A stretch of DNA of 52,611 nucleotides. Origin: Candidatus Rokuibacteriota bacterium. GTDB taxonomy: Bacteria > Methylomirabilota > Methylomirabilia > Rokubacteriales > CSP1-6. The stretch covers positions 1 through 52,611 of the forward strand of contig QHSQ01000111.1 in assembly GCA_003221615.1 (NCBI GenBank). The letters run 5' to 3'. The notes beneath the pieces are model-generated. The model was not told where the DNA came from. It made no database searches and saw only the letters and a program-made list of their open reading frames with translations. Of the stretch, positions 42,603-52,214 are shown piece after piece; within the stretch, counting starts at the first letter, position 1, and the number at the start of each line of letters is the position of its first letter. The translations under genes were made by a program, and so were the position numbers.

Positions 42603-43932
42603 GGGCTCTGTCCCGGACCGGCGGCGGAATCGTCTCCTTGACCTCGACGATCGAGAGCGACGGCATCAACCTGATGAAGCCGAGGAACAGGAGGAAGAAG
42701 AACGAGAAGCTGCCGATCACGATCATGGTGTCGGTCGGGCTCGGATAGTAGATGCCCCACGTGTACGGATAGAAGTCGTGGCCGAGCGACGGCACGATGA
42801 TGTTGAAGCGCTCGAACCACATCCCGATCAACACCAGGATCGACACGACGTAGAGCACGACCGGGCTCGTGCGGGCGCGCTTCCAGAAGAGCACCAGCGG
42901 TGCCACGCAGTTGCAGAAGTACATGGTCCACAGCGCCCAGGCGTAGGTGGCCGTCACCTTCCAGAAGAGCGAGGCCTTCTCGATGTGCTCGCCGCTGTAG
43001 AGCGAGGTGAAGATCTCGCAGATGTAGAAGTAGGTCAGGACGAGACCCGTGACGAGAATCAGCTTGCCCATCGCGTCCAGGTGCTTTTCCTGGATGTACG
43101 CGTGCAGGTTGAAGAAGTGTCGCATCGGCAGGATGAGGATCAGCACCATCGCGAACCCGGAGAAGATCGCGCCGTCGACGAAGAACGGCGCGAAGAGCGT
43201 CGAGTGCCAGCCGGGAACCAGCGCCATCGCGAAGTCCCAGGACACGACGCTGTGGACCGAGAGGACCAGCGGCGTCGCCAGCGCTGCCAGGAGCCCGTAC
43301 GCACGGCGATAGTGCCGCCACTGCGTGTCGGAGCCCTCCCATCCGAGCGCCAGCATCGAGAAGATCCGCTTCCGCCAGCCCGTCGAGGCGTCGCGGAGCG
43401 CCGCGATGTCAGGGACCAGCCCGACGATGAAGAAGACGGTGCTGATCGAGAGGTACGTCGAGATCGCGAACACGTCCCACACGAGCGGTGAGCGGAAGTT
43501 CGGCCAGAGGAAGCGCTGGTTCGGGTACGGCAGCAGGTAGTACGCGAACCACATGCGCCCGGCATGGATGAGCGGGAACAGCCCCGCGGTCATGACCGCG
43601 AAGATCGTCATCGCCTCCGCGCCGCGGTAGATCGACGTCCGCCAGCGGGCCCGGAAGAGATAAAGGATGGCCGAGATCAAGGTGCCGGCGTGGCCGATAC
43701 CGATCCAGAACACGAATGTGGTGATGTACATCGCCCACATCTGGGGCACGCGCTTGCCGGCCATGCCCATGCCCCACCAGACCTGCCCGGCCCAGGCGGC
43801 GAAGAAGCCGGCCAGCAACAGCGCCACGAAGCACATCCAGGCGAAGTAGAGGTTGCCCGGCGGCTCCAGGGTGCGGAGGACGTCGCGGTTGACGTCGGCG
43901 AACGTGGGAGAAGTGGTCCGGCCGTCGCTCAT
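42592..43932 (-). CDS. actC: Alternative complex III membrane subunit ActC (NrfD-like)
   Basis: 446-residue NrfD/PsrC-like membrane protein with about ten helices. Features include the quinone-site region FWIGIGHAGTLISAILYLFR, TAGLFPLIHAGRMWFAYYLLPYP, and SVVSWDFAMALVPGWHSTLFAPFFV. In the family it oxidises quinol and may take part in proton movement. It starts 4 nt after actB. Confidence 0.93.
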   Translation of the reverse strand: MSDGRTTSPTFADVNRDVLRTLEPPGNLYFAWMCFVALLLAGFFAAWAGQVWWGMGMAGKRVPQMWAMYITTFVFWIGIGHAGTLISAILYLFRARWRTSIYRGAEAMTIFAVMTAGLFPLIHAGRMWFAYYLLPYPNQRFLWPNFRSPLVWDVFAISTYLSISTVFFIVGLVPDIAALRDASTGWRKRIFSMLALGWEGSDTQWRHYRRAYGLLAALATPLVLSVHSVVSWDFAMALVPGWHSTLFAPFFVDGAIFSGFAMVLILILPMRHFFNLHAYIQEKHLDAMGKLILVTGLVLTYFYICEIFTSLYSGEHIEKASLFWKVTATYAWALWTMYFCNCVAPLVLFWKRARTSPVVLYVVSILVLIGMWFERFNIIVPSLGHDFYPYTWGIYYPSPTDTMIVIGSFSFFFLLFLGFIRLMPSLSIVEVKETIPPPVRDRAHGH

Positions 43933-43936
43933 CGGC

Positions 43937-46840
43937 TCACGCGTGTCCGCCGCGGACGACCTTGCGGAGATAGGTAATCGAGGGCCGTGTACCGATCTCC
44001 TCCAAGACGTGGTAGGCCCGTGGGGAATGAGTGAGCTTCGTCGCGCCGCTCCCCTCGTCCTTGAGGTTGCCGAACGTGATCGCCTGCGTCGGACACGTTT
44101 GCTGGCACGCCGTCAGGATGTCCCCGTCGCGAACCGCGCGCTTCTCGTCGCGCGCCCGGTCCTTGCCGGCGATGATGCGCTGCAGGCACATCGTGCACTT
44201 CTCCATCACGCCGAGCTGGCGCACGGTGACGTCCGGATTCAGCTGGACCTCGAGCGGCGTCGGAAACTCGTACTGGAACCAGTTGAACCGACGCACGTGG
44301 TAGGGGCAGTTGTTGCCGCAGTAGCGCGTCCCGACGCAGCGGTTGTAGACCTGACCGTTGAGCCCTTCCTCGGTGCGGTACGCCGCGTACACGGGACAGA
44401 CCGGCTCGCACGGCGCGACCTCGCAGTGCTGGCAGAGCATCGGCAGGAACATGTTCGTCGGATGCTCGGGCTTGCCCTCCGCCCAGCGCTCGAGGCGCAG
44501 CCAGTGGAGCTGGCGACCGTACGCCGCCGACGCTTTCCCCACCACCGGCACGTTGTTCTCGGCCTGGCAGGAGACCACGCACGCCTGGCAGCCCACGCAC
44601 GCGTCGACGTCGATCGTCATGCCCCAGCGCGGACCGGGATATTTCTGATCCTCGTACAAGGTCGGCGCGGCCGCTTCGGGACCACGCCCGCGCAACGCCT
44701 GCTCGCGCGCCGCCCCGAGCTCGACGTGCTGCGCCAGCTCGCGGTCGTCCTGATCGTGCGTCGCCTGGAGCACGGCGAGCGGACGCCGCGTGCCCAGCTT
44801 CGTCAACGTCACCTTCACGCTCATGAACGCGAGGCCGCCTGAGGTTGAATCGGCCGCCGCGGGCAGGATGTCCATCGGGTTCAGTGACCGCGGGTCGGCG
44901 GCGACGTATCGAGGACGCTGATACGGCGTGTAGCGATGCCCCATCGGGATCGCGACCGCCGAAGGATGGAGCGTCGGCGAGATGTACGCGGGCAGCTCGA
45001 GCGTGCCCTGCGGCGACTTCACCGCGATCATGTCGCCCTGAGCGACGCCCAGCTTGCGCGCGGTGTCCGTCGAGATCTCGACCCACGCGTCCCAGACCGC
45101 CTGGGTCATCGTGTCCGGCGCTTCCTGAAGCCAGGAGCTGACCGCGCTGCGCCCGTCGTAGAACCTGAGCGATGGATAGGCGAGCAGCGTGAGACCGCCG
45201 CCGTCGCCCGCGAGCTTCGGCGGGGCGACTTCACCGCCGCTGACCTTGGCGCTCACCGTGGCGGGCGCGACGTCGCCGAAGACGCCGCCGCGCCTGAGCG
45301 CGCCTTCAAGCTCTCCCTTAACCAATGGCGCCCAAGCGGCCTTCAAATATTGCTCGAACGTCGGCCACGGAATCGGCCCTTTTCCCTCCTCGGCCCCGAG
45401 CGCGGCGCGCCCGATGCGCAGGAGCGTGTCGCCCATCGGTCGCGAGTCGCGCACCGGCGACATGGTCGGCTGAAGGAACCCGAGCACGCCGTCGCGGGGC
45501 GAGTAGTCGCCCCACGACTCGAGCCAGTGAGTGCCCGGGAGCACGACGTGCGCCAGCTCGCTCGTCTGGTCCGGCACGTTCGCGAAGCTGGCGACGAGGG
45601 CGACCTTGCGGATCGCGTCGGCGAGCTTGAGCCCCGAGGGCAAGGTGAACGCCGGATTCACGCCCGGGCCGAGGATGAGGACTTCGATCTCGCCGCCCGC
45701 CATTGCGCCGGCCAGGTTCGCGACCTCCGAATACGGAGTGACCTTGCCGTAGGCCGAGTCGGCGCCGAATCGCACGGTCTTTCCGACGTTGCCGGCGGCC
45801 GCGTTCAGCAGATTGATCGCGATCTGCGTCTGGGTTGCATTGGTGCCGGTGACGGAGACACCGCCACCGATCGCGAGCCCGGGCTTGGCGTGCGCGAAGG
45901 TCTTCGCGACGCGCTTGATCGTCTCGACGCTCACGCCGCTCTCGTCGGCGGCGCGCTTGACGTCGACCGAGGCGACGGCCTCGCCGAACCGGCGATCCGC
46001 CATTCCCTCGTCGACCATCACGCGCAGGATCGCGAGCGCGAGCAGCCCTTCTGTTCCGGGGGCATTGCGGACCCATTCGTCCGCGTTCGACGCCGTCAGC
46101 GACTGACGCGGCTCGACGTGGATGAACGTGCCGGCGCGGCCGTCGCGGAACGAGTGCATGCGCGCGAAGGTCCGCGCGTAGTTCACGTTCGAGAGCCAGG
46201 TCTCGATGAAGTCGGCGCCGAAAGACAAGACGGCCTCGGCGTCCTCGAACGCGTAGTACGGGATCGCGTCGCGATTGAACGTGATCTTGTTGGCGGCGCG
46301 GATCGACTCGTAGGCGAAGGGCTCCAGGGTGACCCGGGGACGCGTCCCGAGCGCCTGCACCCAGCGGTCGAGCAGGCCACCGAGGTTTCCGTTCTCGAGC
46401 TGCGTGACGACGGCGATCGCCCGGCCCTTGCCGCTGGTCCTGAGCGCGGCGATCTTGTCCGCGACGATCTTCGACGCGGCGTCCCACGCGGCGGCCTTGA
46501 ATCCGGCGCCGCCTTCGCGAACCATCGGTCCGGCGATCCGGTCGGGATGATAGAGACCCTGGAGCGCGGCCTGGCCCCGCATGCAGAGCGCGCCCGCGTT
46601 GACCGGATGGTCCGGGTTTCCCTCGAGCTTGACGACGCGCCCCTCGCGATTGCGCGCGATGACGCCGCAGCCGGCCGGGCACTCCCGGCACACGGTCGAG
46701 AACCAGGAGGCGACACCCGGCACGAGCTGCTCGTTCGGCACCACCAGCGGAAGAATGGTCTCGCTGGCTTGCTGGCATCCGCCGCTCGCGGCGGCCGCGC
46801 CGGACACCGTGACGATCTTGAAGAAGTCGCGTCGGTTCAT
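43937..46840 (-). CDS. actB: Alternative complex III iron-sulfur subunit ActB (MopB-like plus ferredoxin domain)
   Basis: 967-residue fusion. Twin-arginine signal MNRRDFFKIV, with Cys22 in a possible lipobox. A molybdopterin-oxidoreductase-like domain spans about 45-690. The ferredoxin-like domain (about 740-960) has cluster motifs CVGCQACVVSCQAENNVP, CQHCEVAPCEPVCP, CVGTRYCGNNCPYH and CTMCLQ. Unusually, the MopB-like domain keeps a complete 4Fe-4S motif (Cys51, Cys54, Cys58, Cys86), which well-studied ActB1 domains lack as far as I recall. It follows actA across a repeat-filled 196-bp gap; the last repeat-encoded mini-ORF stop directly abuts its ATG (TAAATG). Confidence 0.94.
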   Translation of the reverse strand: MNRRDFFKIVTVSGAAAASGGCQQASETILPLVVPNEQLVPGVASWFSTVCRECPAGCGVIARNREGRVVKLEGNPDHPVNAGALCMRGQAALQGLYHPDRIAGPMVREGGAGFKAAAWDAASKIVADKIAALRTSGKGRAIAVVTQLENGNLGGLLDRWVQALGTRPRVTLEPFAYESIRAANKITFNRDAIPYYAFEDAEAVLSFGADFIETWLSNVNYARTFARMHSFRDGRAGTFIHVEPRQSLTASNADEWVRNAPGTEGLLALAILRVMVDEGMADRRFGEAVASVDVKRAADESGVSVETIKRVAKTFAHAKPGLAIGGGVSVTGTNATQTQIAINLLNAAAGNVGKTVRFGADSAYGKVTPYSEVANLAGAMAGGEIEVLILGPGVNPAFTLPSGLKLADAIRKVALVASFANVPDQTSELAHVVLPGTHWLESWGDYSPRDGVLGFLQPTMSPVRDSRPMGDTLLRIGRAALGAEEGKGPIPWPTFEQYLKAAWAPLVKGELEGALRRGGVFGDVAPATVSAKVSGGEVAPPKLAGDGGGLTLLAYPSLRFYDGRSAVSSWLQEAPDTMTQAVWDAWVEISTDTARKLGVAQGDMIAVKSPQGTLELPAYISPTLHPSAVAIPMGHRYTPYQRPRYVAADPRSLNPMDILPAAADSTSGGLAFMSVKVTLTKLGTRRPLAVLQATHDQDDRELAQHVELGAAREQALRGRGPEAAAPTLYEDQKYPGPRWGMTIDVDACVGCQACVVSCQAENNVPVVGKASAAYGRQLHWLRLERWAEGKPEHPTNMFLPMLCQHCEVAPCEPVCPVYAAYRTEEGLNGQVYNRCVGTRYCGNNCPYHVRRFNWFQYEFPTPLEVQLNPDVTVRQLGVMEKCTMCLQRIIAGKDRARDEKRAVRDGDILTACQQTCPTQAITFGNLKDEGSGATKLTHSPRAYHVLEEIGTRPSITYLRKVVRGGHA

Positions 46841-47040
46841 TTACCGAGTGCTCCAGCCCCGATCCGACCGAAGGTGGCGAGTGACAGGCACGCGTGGCTC
46901 CGTTTTATCGACGGCTTGAGCCCGGATTCGACCGAGGGTGGCGAGTGATGGGCACGCGTGGCTCCGTTTCATCGACGGCTTTGAGCCCGGATCCGACCGA
47001 GGGTGGCGAGTGACCGACACGCGTGGCTCCGTTCTTTCAA
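46841..47040 (-). repeat. Tandem repeats of about 64 bp with chained mini-ORFs between actA and actB
   Basis: Copies begin at 46861, 46925 and 46990 (the last partial); each has GAGGGTGGCGAGTGA-like and CACGCGTGGCTCCG cores. On the minus strand a TTG at 47040 overlaps the actA stop (TTGA) and encodes 23 residues including RSHACRSLATLGRIRAQ; its TGA overlaps an ATG (46972) that opens 43 residues starting MKRSHACPSLATLGRIRAQ and ends in TAA just before the actB ATG. The repeat core resembles those at 33061-33130 and 33684-33760. Translation is inference. Confidence 0.85.
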
Positions 47041-47630
47041 TGGTGACAGGTCACGCAGTCGAGCGGGGCGTGTCTGCCCGCGGTCGCGTTCTGCTCGCGA
47101 TGGCATTCCACGCACCAACCCATCGTCAAGGGGGGCGGCGCCGGCTTGAAGCCAACGAGATGCAGCAGGTCGACCGTCAGCTTGGGCCCGGTCTCGGCCG
47201 CGTAGGTCGTCATCGTCTCGACCGGACCGTGACACGTCTGGCACTTGAGACCCGCGCGGATGTGCGCCTTGTGCGGGAAGTACGTGAACTCCGGAAGCTT
47301 GTTCACTCGCACCCAGGGGATCGGCGTTTTCGTCGCGAAGAACTCGGCGATCTTCTTGATCTCCGGTTTGTCCGCGGCGGCGATCTTGTGGCATCCCATG
47401 CACCGCTCGACGGATGGCAATCCCGCGTATTCCGATCGACGGGCGTCGCTGTGACAATACTGGCAGTCGATCTTGTATGTGCCGGCGTGCACGTTGTGCG
47501 GGAAGTTGATGGGCTGCGCCGAGGGTTTCGCGGCGGCGGCCGGCTGGCGGCTCCACGACGAGATCGCCAGGAAGACCAGAACGGCTAGGAGCGCCGCGCC
47601 GAGTGCGCCTACTCCGGCCTTAGCCGTCAT
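47037..47630 (-). CDS. actA: Alternative complex III pentaheme cytochrome c subunit ActA
   Basis: 197 residues: an N-terminal membrane helix (GALGAALLAVLVFLAISSW), then five CxxCH heme sites, CQYCH, CMGCH, CQTCH, CVECH and CVTCH, with extra His residues (NFPHNVHAG, FPHKAHIRAG) for bis-His ligation. This is the standard ActA layout. It accepts electrons from ActB on the periplasmic side. It is the first gene of actABCDEF, downstream of the promoter at 47673-47702. Confidence 0.95.
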   Translation of the reverse strand: MTAKAGVGALGAALLAVLVFLAISSWSRQPAAAAKPSAQPINFPHNVHAGTYKIDCQYCHSDARRSEYAGLPSVERCMGCHKIAAADKPEIKKIAEFFATKTPIPWVRVNKLPEFTYFPHKAHIRAGLKCQTCHGPVETMTTYAAETGPKLTVDLLHLVGFKPAPPPLTMGWCVECHREQNATAGRHAPLDCVTCHH

Positions 47631-47672
47631 CGACAGTCGATCGCCCTCCGACAGATTCTAGATTGCTCGTGA

Positions 47673-47702
47673 ACGCTATCACGTGCTCCCGGCGGCCGTC
47701 AA
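47673..47702 (-). promoter_or_regulatory. Sigma70-type promoter for the act operon
   Basis: On the minus strand, TTGACG (47702-47697) and TAGCGT (47678-47673) are 18 bp apart, the same arrangement as the promoter at 16306-16335. The start would be about 35-40 nt before actA, whose ATG has GGAGGG upstream. The rest of the 129-bp gap to hemL shows only a short GC stem. Confidence 0.48.
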
Positions 47703-47759
47703 TCGATTCACATGGTTCGAGTGGATCAACGGAGCGCGCGGGGCGAGGTGCGCGCGAGC

Positions 47760-49037
47760 TCAGGCGGCGGCCAGCGCCTCGGCGGCAGCGCGTGCGGCGA
47801 ACGCGATATCGGCGTCGGTGTGCGCGAGCGAGACGAAGGCGGCCTCGAATTGCGAGGGCGCCAGGAACACCCCGCGCTCGAGCATTCCGTGGAAGTAGCG
47901 CGCGTAGCGCTTGGTGTCGGAGCGCTTCGCGGAGGCGTAGTCGGTCACGGGGCCGTCGCAGAAGAAACCCGTGAGCATCGATCCCACGCGGTTGACCGTG
48001 AGCGACACGCCGGCTTTCGCGGCGCCGCTTCCGAGCCCTCGCTCGAGCTCGGCCCCCAGCGCGTCGAGCCGCGGATAGACGTCGCGATCGCGGAGGCGGG
48101 CCAGGGTCGCGAGTCCCGCCGCGACGGCGAGAGGATTCCCCGACAGGGTTCCCGCCTGATAGACGGCGCCGAGCGGCGCCACGTGGCTCATCAGTCGTCG
48201 CGATCCGCCGTAGGCGCCGACGGGAAGCCCGCCGCCGATGACCTTGCCCAGACAGGTGAGATCGGGGCGCACGCCGTAGAGCTCCTGCGCGCCGCCGTAC
48301 GCCACACGGAATCCGGTGATGACCTCGTCGAAGATCAACACCGCCTCGTGCGCCCGCGTGATCTCGCGCAGTCCCTCGAGGAACCCCGGGCGCGGCGGCA
48401 CGACACCCATGTTCCCCGCCACCGGCTCGACAATGACCGCGGCGATCTCGCGGCCGCGCTCGCGGAAGATCGACCGCACGGCGTCGAGGTCGTTGAACGG
48501 CGCGGTCACGGTCAGCTGCGCGAGCGGCGCCGGCACCCCGGCGCTGTCCGGAATCGAGAACGTGGCCCCCCCGGAGCCGGCTTTCACCAGGAGACTATCG
48601 GCGTGACCGTGATAGCACCCGTCGAACTTCAGCAAGATCGGCCGGCCGGTCGCGCCGCGCGCCAGCCGGATCGCGCTCATGGCGGCCTCGGTCCCCGAGC
48701 TGACGAGCCGCACGAGCTCGATCGACGGATAGGCCGCGGTGATCGCCTCGGCCATCTCAACCTCGAGCCCGGTGGGCGCCCCGTAGCTCGTGCCGCGCGC
48801 CGCCGCGTCGGTGACCGCGGCGACGACGCTCGGCGCCGCGTGACCGAGGATCAACGGTCCCCAGGAACCGAGGAAATCGAGATACGACCTGCCGTCGACG
48901 TCCCAGATGCGGGCGCCCTCACCGCGCGCGACGAAGAACGGCTCACCGCCGACGCCGCGAAACGCCCGGACCGGGCTGTTGACGCCGCCGGGAATCAGAC
49001 GGGAGGCGGCTTCGAAGAGGCTCTTCGAGTCGCGCAT
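47760..49037 (-). CDS. hemL: Glutamate-1-semialdehyde 2,1-aminomutase
   Basis: 425-residue PLP enzyme producing 5-aminolevulinate in the C5 pathway. Conserved features: [19 protein letters not shown] at the start, [16 protein letters not shown]-like [48 protein letters not shown] and the PLP lysine in [16 protein letters not shown]. The ATG overlaps the stop of the ubiquitin-like/JAMM gene (TGATG). Its product is the substrate of HemB, encoded four genes upstream. Confidence 0.96.
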   Translation of the reverse strand: MRDSKSLFEAASRLIPGGVNSPVRAFRGVGGEPFFVARGEGARIWDVDGRSYLDFLGSWGPLILGHAAPSVVAAVTDAAARGTSYGAPTGLEVEMAEAITAAYPSIELVRLVSSGTEAAMSAIRLARGATGRPILLKFDGCYHGHADSLLVKAGSGGATFSIPDSAGVPAPLAQLTVTAPFNDLDAVRSIFRERGREIAAVIVEPVAGNMGVVPPRPGFLEGLREITRAHEAVLIFDEVITGFRVAYGGAQELYGVRPDLTCLGKVIGGGLPVGAYGGSRRLMSHVAPLGAVYQAGTLSGNPLAVAAGLATLARLRDRDVYPRLDALGAELERGLGSGAAKAGVSLTVNRVGSMLTGFFCDGPVTDYASAKRSDTKRYARYFHGMLERGVFLAPSQFEAAFVSLAHTDADIAFAARAAAEALAAA

Positions 49038-49855
49038 CAGAGGCTCCGTCCAAGCAGCGCGCCGATGCCCAATCGCTCCCAGAGCCGGCCGGCCGTGAAC
49101 GAGAGCCGTTCGTGCCAGCGCCAGCGAGCCGGGTCGAGCTCGATCTGGACGAAGTCGCGCTCGGACGCGCTCCAGCGGAACCCGGCGACCGCCTCCGCCC
49201 GCCCGGCCATCACCGAGGTCACCAGGTAGGTCGCGGACGGATACGTCGGCTCGCCGCTGATCTGCGCCTGCTGCCGGTCGGTCGGCGAGAAGTAGGCGCC
49301 GGCATCGATGTGCGAATGATAGATGACCGCGATCGAATAGCCCTCGCCCTCGAGGCGACCGATGCGCAGCAGATCTTTTGGATCGATGAAGTACGCCGTG
49401 CGGGCGTCCCGCGGATGGCGCTGCGGATCCCTGGCGTGCAGCTCGTCCTGGATGTTCCGGCAACGCACGAGACGACGCAGCTGGCCTTGCTCGAGGATCA
49501 CCCCGCACGATTCGCGCGGATACTCCTCGACGGCCTGGCGGCGGATGGCCTCGAGCTCCTCGGCGGTGACGATCGCGCGCGCGCCGCCGGCGAGCGCGGG
49601 GATGATCGCGACCTCGTCACCGTCCTTGAGGGGCGTGGAGAGCCCCTGGAGGGATTCGATCGCCTCGCTGTTCACGTAGATGTTCACGTGGTGGTGTACC
49701 TCGCCGCCCGCGTCGCGCATGAGCCCCTTCAGGCCGCCGTAGGAGGCCTCGAGCTGATCCAGCAGCCGGCTGATGTCGTTCGCAGCGACCTCGATGCGGT
49801 CGCGATTGTCGGTGGCCCGACGGAACGACGTCGGGATGTAAACCGTCACGGACAT
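49037..49855 (-). CDS. Fused ubiquitin-like sulfur carrier (CysO/MoaD-like) and JAMM metalloprotease (Mec-like)
   Basis: 272-residue fusion. Residues 1-93 are a MoaD/ThiS/CysO-like beta-grasp domain ([17 protein letters not shown], then [13 protein letters not shown]) ending in Gly-Gly. Residues 94-240 are a JAMM domain: [10 protein letters not shown] supplies the Glu and [19 protein letters not shown] the HxH-x(7)-S-x2-D zinc motif. In Mycobacterium, CysO thiocarboxylate carries sulfur to CysM and the separate protease Mec releases cysteine. Here both are one chain and cysM is 2 nt upstream, so that pathway is likely. The internal Gly-Gly must be freed by cleavage before it can be thiocarboxylated. 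No E1-like MoeB/ThiF gene is nearby. Confidence 0.86.
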   Translation of the reverse strand: MSVTVYIPTSFRRATDNRDRIEVAANDISRLLDQLEASYGGLKGLMRDAGGEVHHHVNIYVNSEAIESLQGLSTPLKDGDEVAIIPALAGGARAIVTAEELEAIRRQAVEEYPRESCGVILEQGQLRRLVRCRNIQDELHARDPQRHPRDARTAYFIDPKDLLRIGRLEGEGYSIAVIYHSHIDAGAYFSPTDRQQAQISGEPTYPSATYLVTSVMAGRAEAVAGFRWSASERDFVQIELDPARWRWHERLSFTAGRLWERLGIGALLGRSL

Positions 49856-49857
49856 GC

Positions 49858-50781
49858 CTAGCCTCCAGGACTCAGGTACCGCTCGCCGGTGTCGGGCAGG
49901 ACCGTGACGACCAGCTGGCTCGGCGTCATCTCGGCGGCGACCATGCACGCGGCGAAGGCTGCCGCGCCGGCCGAGACGCCGACCAGCAGCCCCTCCTCGC
50001 GCGCGAGCCGTCGCGACCACGCGAGCGCGTCCTCGTCGCGCACCTGGATGATCCGGTCGATGATCGTGCGATTCAGGACGCCGGGTACGAACGACGCGCC
50101 GATCCCCTGGATCGCATGGGGCCGCGCCTTGCCGCCCGCGAGCACGGGCGATGCCGCTGGCTCGACCGCGACGATGCGCACGGCTGGAATCTTCGCCTTG
50201 AGGACCTCGCCGACTCCGGTCAAGGTCCCACCGGTCCCGACGCCGACGACGAACGCATCGAGCCGACCGCCGACCGCGTCGAGGACTTCCAGCGCGGTGG
50301 TGCGCCGGTGCGCCTCGGGGTTCGCCGGGTTCTCGAACTGCTGCGGCATGAAATAATCCGGGTGCTCGCGAAGCAGCTCCCGCGCCGCGTGGACCGCGCC
50401 CGTCATGCCCTCGATCGCCGGCGTGAGGTGGAGCTCGGCGCCGAACCGCGCGAGCAGGCGCTGGCGCTCGACGCTCATGTCGTCGGGCATCGTCAGGATC
50501 AGGCGGTAGCCTCGCACCGCGGCCGCCATCGCCAGCCCGATGCCGGTGTTGCCGCTGGTCGGCTCGACGATGGTCGCGCCCGCCTTGAGGACGCCCCGCC
50601 GCTCGGCGTCCTCGAGCATCGCGACCGCGATGCGGTCCTTGACGCTGCCGCCCGGGTTGAGCGACTCGACCTTGGCGGCCACCACCGCTCCGCCGGGCTT
50701 GGGCAAGCGGTTGAGCCGGACCATCGGCGTCCGTCCGACCAGCTCCAGAACCGAGCTCGCGATCTTCGTCGGCGTCGTCAT
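49858..50781 (-). CDS. cysM: Cysteine synthase (O-acetyl/phosphoserine sulfhydrylase family)
   Basis: 307-residue fold-type II PLP enzyme. The PLP lysine is in NPGGSVKDRIA; the substrate loop is PTSGNTGIGLAMAAA; the phosphate-binding loop is VGTGGTLTGVGEVL; the C-terminal VLPDTGERYLSPGG resembles CysK. Being beside the CysO/Mec fusion suggests use of a protein thiocarboxylate as sulfur donor (CysM role), but free sulfide with O-acetylserine (CysK role) cannot be excluded. The ATG at 50781 overlaps the rrf2 stop (ATGA). Confidence 0.9.
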   Translation of the reverse strand: MTTPTKIASSVLELVGRTPMVRLNRLPKPGGAVVAAKVESLNPGGSVKDRIAVAMLEDAERRGVLKAGATIVEPTSGNTGIGLAMAAAVRGYRLILTMPDDMSVERQRLLARFGAELHLTPAIEGMTGAVHAARELLREHPDYFMPQQFENPANPEAHRRTTALEVLDAVGGRLDAFVVGVGTGGTLTGVGEVLKAKIPAVRIVAVEPAASPVLAGGKARPHAIQGIGASFVPGVLNRTIIDRIIQVRDEDALAWSRRLAREEGLLVGVSAGAAAFAACMVAAEMTPSQLVVTVLPDTGERYLSPGG

Positions 50782-51218
50782 ATGTGATACATCGGGCGCG
50801 CCGCGCTCCGGCGCGCGAGCGCGCGGGCGGCGAGGTCGCCGAAGGTGAGCTGATCGACCACCTTCGAGACCGCGTTCGAGATCTCGTCCCACAGCTCGGC
50901 CAGGTCGTGCCGCTCGCCGGTGCTCCGGCCGCCGCGGCGCTGCGCTTCGAAGGGCGCGCCGGTGCCCTCCACCGCTCGCAGGACGTCCCCCACCGTGATG
51001 TCCTCCGGCGGGCGCGTGAGCTGGTAGCCGCCCGCAGAACCACGCTTCGACGTCAAGAGCCCCGCACGCTTCAGCGCGAGCAACACTTGCTCGAGATACC
51101 GCTGCGGGATCGCCTGGCGCCGCGCGATCTCCTGGATGGCCGTCAGACCGCGCTCCCGGTGAAGCGACAGATCCAGCACTGCCTGGATCGCGTACTCGCC
51201 CTTGGCCGAGATGCGCAC
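50778..51218 (-). CDS. Rrf2-family transcriptional regulator (CymR-like)
   Basis: 146-residue winged-helix regulator: MRISAKGEYAIQAVLDLSLH, then the recognition region IPQRYLEQVLLALKRAGLL and wing SKRGSAGGYQLTRPPEDITV. The protein has no cysteine, so it cannot hold the Fe-S cluster of IscR or NsrR. This resembles CymR, which in Bacillus subtilis senses cysteine status through a complex with CysK; the overlap with the cysteine synthase gene here makes a CymR/CysK-type pair plausible. It starts 9 nt after hemB. Confidence 0.88.
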   Translation of the reverse strand: MRISAKGEYAIQAVLDLSLHRERGLTAIQEIARRQAIPQRYLEQVLLALKRAGLLTSKRGSAGGYQLTRPPEDITVGDVLRAVEGTGAPFEAQRRGGRSTGERHDLAELWDEISNAVSKVVDQLTFGDLAARALARRSAARPMYHI

Positions 51219-51227
51219 GCTACTGGC

Positions 51228-52214
51228 TCAACTGACACCGCCGCGCTCGAGCAGGCGGGCGACGTCGCGCGCGAAGTACGTGATGACGACGTCGGCGCCC
51301 GCGCGGCGGATGGCGGTGAGCGCTTCCATCATCGCGCGCTCCTCGTCCAGCCAGCCGAGCTTGCCCGCGGCCTTGATCATCGCGTATTCACCGGACACCG
51401 AGTAGGCGGCCAGCGGGACGCCGAACTCGGCCTTGGCCCGCGAGATGACGTCGAGGTACGGTAGCGCGGGCTTGACCATCACGATGTCGGCGCCCTCGTC
51501 GAGGTCGAGCGCGATCTCGCGCATCGCCTCGCTGGAGTTCGCCGGATCCATCTGGTACGCGCGGCGGTCGCCGAACTGCGGCGTCGAGTCGGCCGCGTCG
51601 CGAAAGGGGCCGTAGAAGCTCGAGGCGTACTTCGCCGAGTAGGCCATGATCGGCGTGTCGGTATAGCTGGCCTCGTCGAGCGCCTCGCGGATCGCGCCGA
51701 CGCGGCCGTCCATCATGTCCGAGGGCGCCACCATGTCCGCGCCGGCCTCGGCGTGCGAGACGGCCACGCGCGCGAGCAGCTCGAGCGTCGGATCGTTGCG
51801 CACGGTGCCGCCCTCGACGACGCCGCAGTGCCCGTGGCTCGTGTACTGGCAGAGACACACGTCGGTCACGACCAGGAGGTCCGGCACCACGTCCTTCACC
51901 GCTCGCACCGCTTGCTGCACGATGCCGTCCTCGGCATAGGCTTCGGAGCCCCGCGGGTCCTTGTCGAGCGGCAGGCCGAACAGCAGCACGCCGGGGATCC
52001 CCATGCTGGCGACGTCCTTCATGTCCTTCACCATCTCGTCGATGGAGAGGCGGAACTGGCCGGGCATCGAGCCGATGGGCTCGCGGATGCCCCGGCCGTG
52101 GACGACGAACAGCGGATAGATGAGATCGTCGACGGCCAGCACCGTCTCGCGGACCAGCTTGCGCAGCAGTGGTTTCTCGCGGAGACGTCTCGGGCGGAAC
52201 ATCGCATGCGCCAT
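51228..52214 (-). CDS. hemB: Delta-aminolevulinic acid dehydratase (porphobilinogen synthase)
   Basis: 328-residue enzyme condensing two 5-aminolevulinates. Zinc-type active site: [16 protein letters not shown] carries the three Cys ligands. The Schiff-base lysines are in [16 protein letters not shown] and [12 protein letters not shown]. The ATG at 52214 has AAGGAG upstream and overlaps the hemD stop (TAATG). Full length. Confidence 0.96.
   Translation of the reverse strand: MAHAMFRPRRLREKPLLRKLVRETVLAVDDLIYPLFVVHGRGIREPIGSMPGQFRLSIDEMVKDMKDVASMGIPGVLLFGLPLDKDPRGSEAYAEDGIVQQAVRAVKDVVPDLLVVTDVCLCQYTSHGHCGVVEGGTVRNDPTLELLARVAVSHAEAGADMVAPSDMMDGRVGAIREALDEASYTDTPIMAYSAKYASSFYGPFRDAADSTPQFGDRRAYQMDPANSSEAMREIALDLDEGADIVMVKPALPYLDVISRAKAEFGVPLAAYSVSGEYAMIKAAGKLGWLDEERAMMEALTAIRRAGADVVITYFARDVARLLERGGVS

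Noticed and set aside
44936-46948. 670-codon open frame on the plus strand
   Set aside because: Antisense shadow of actB; no conserved motif.
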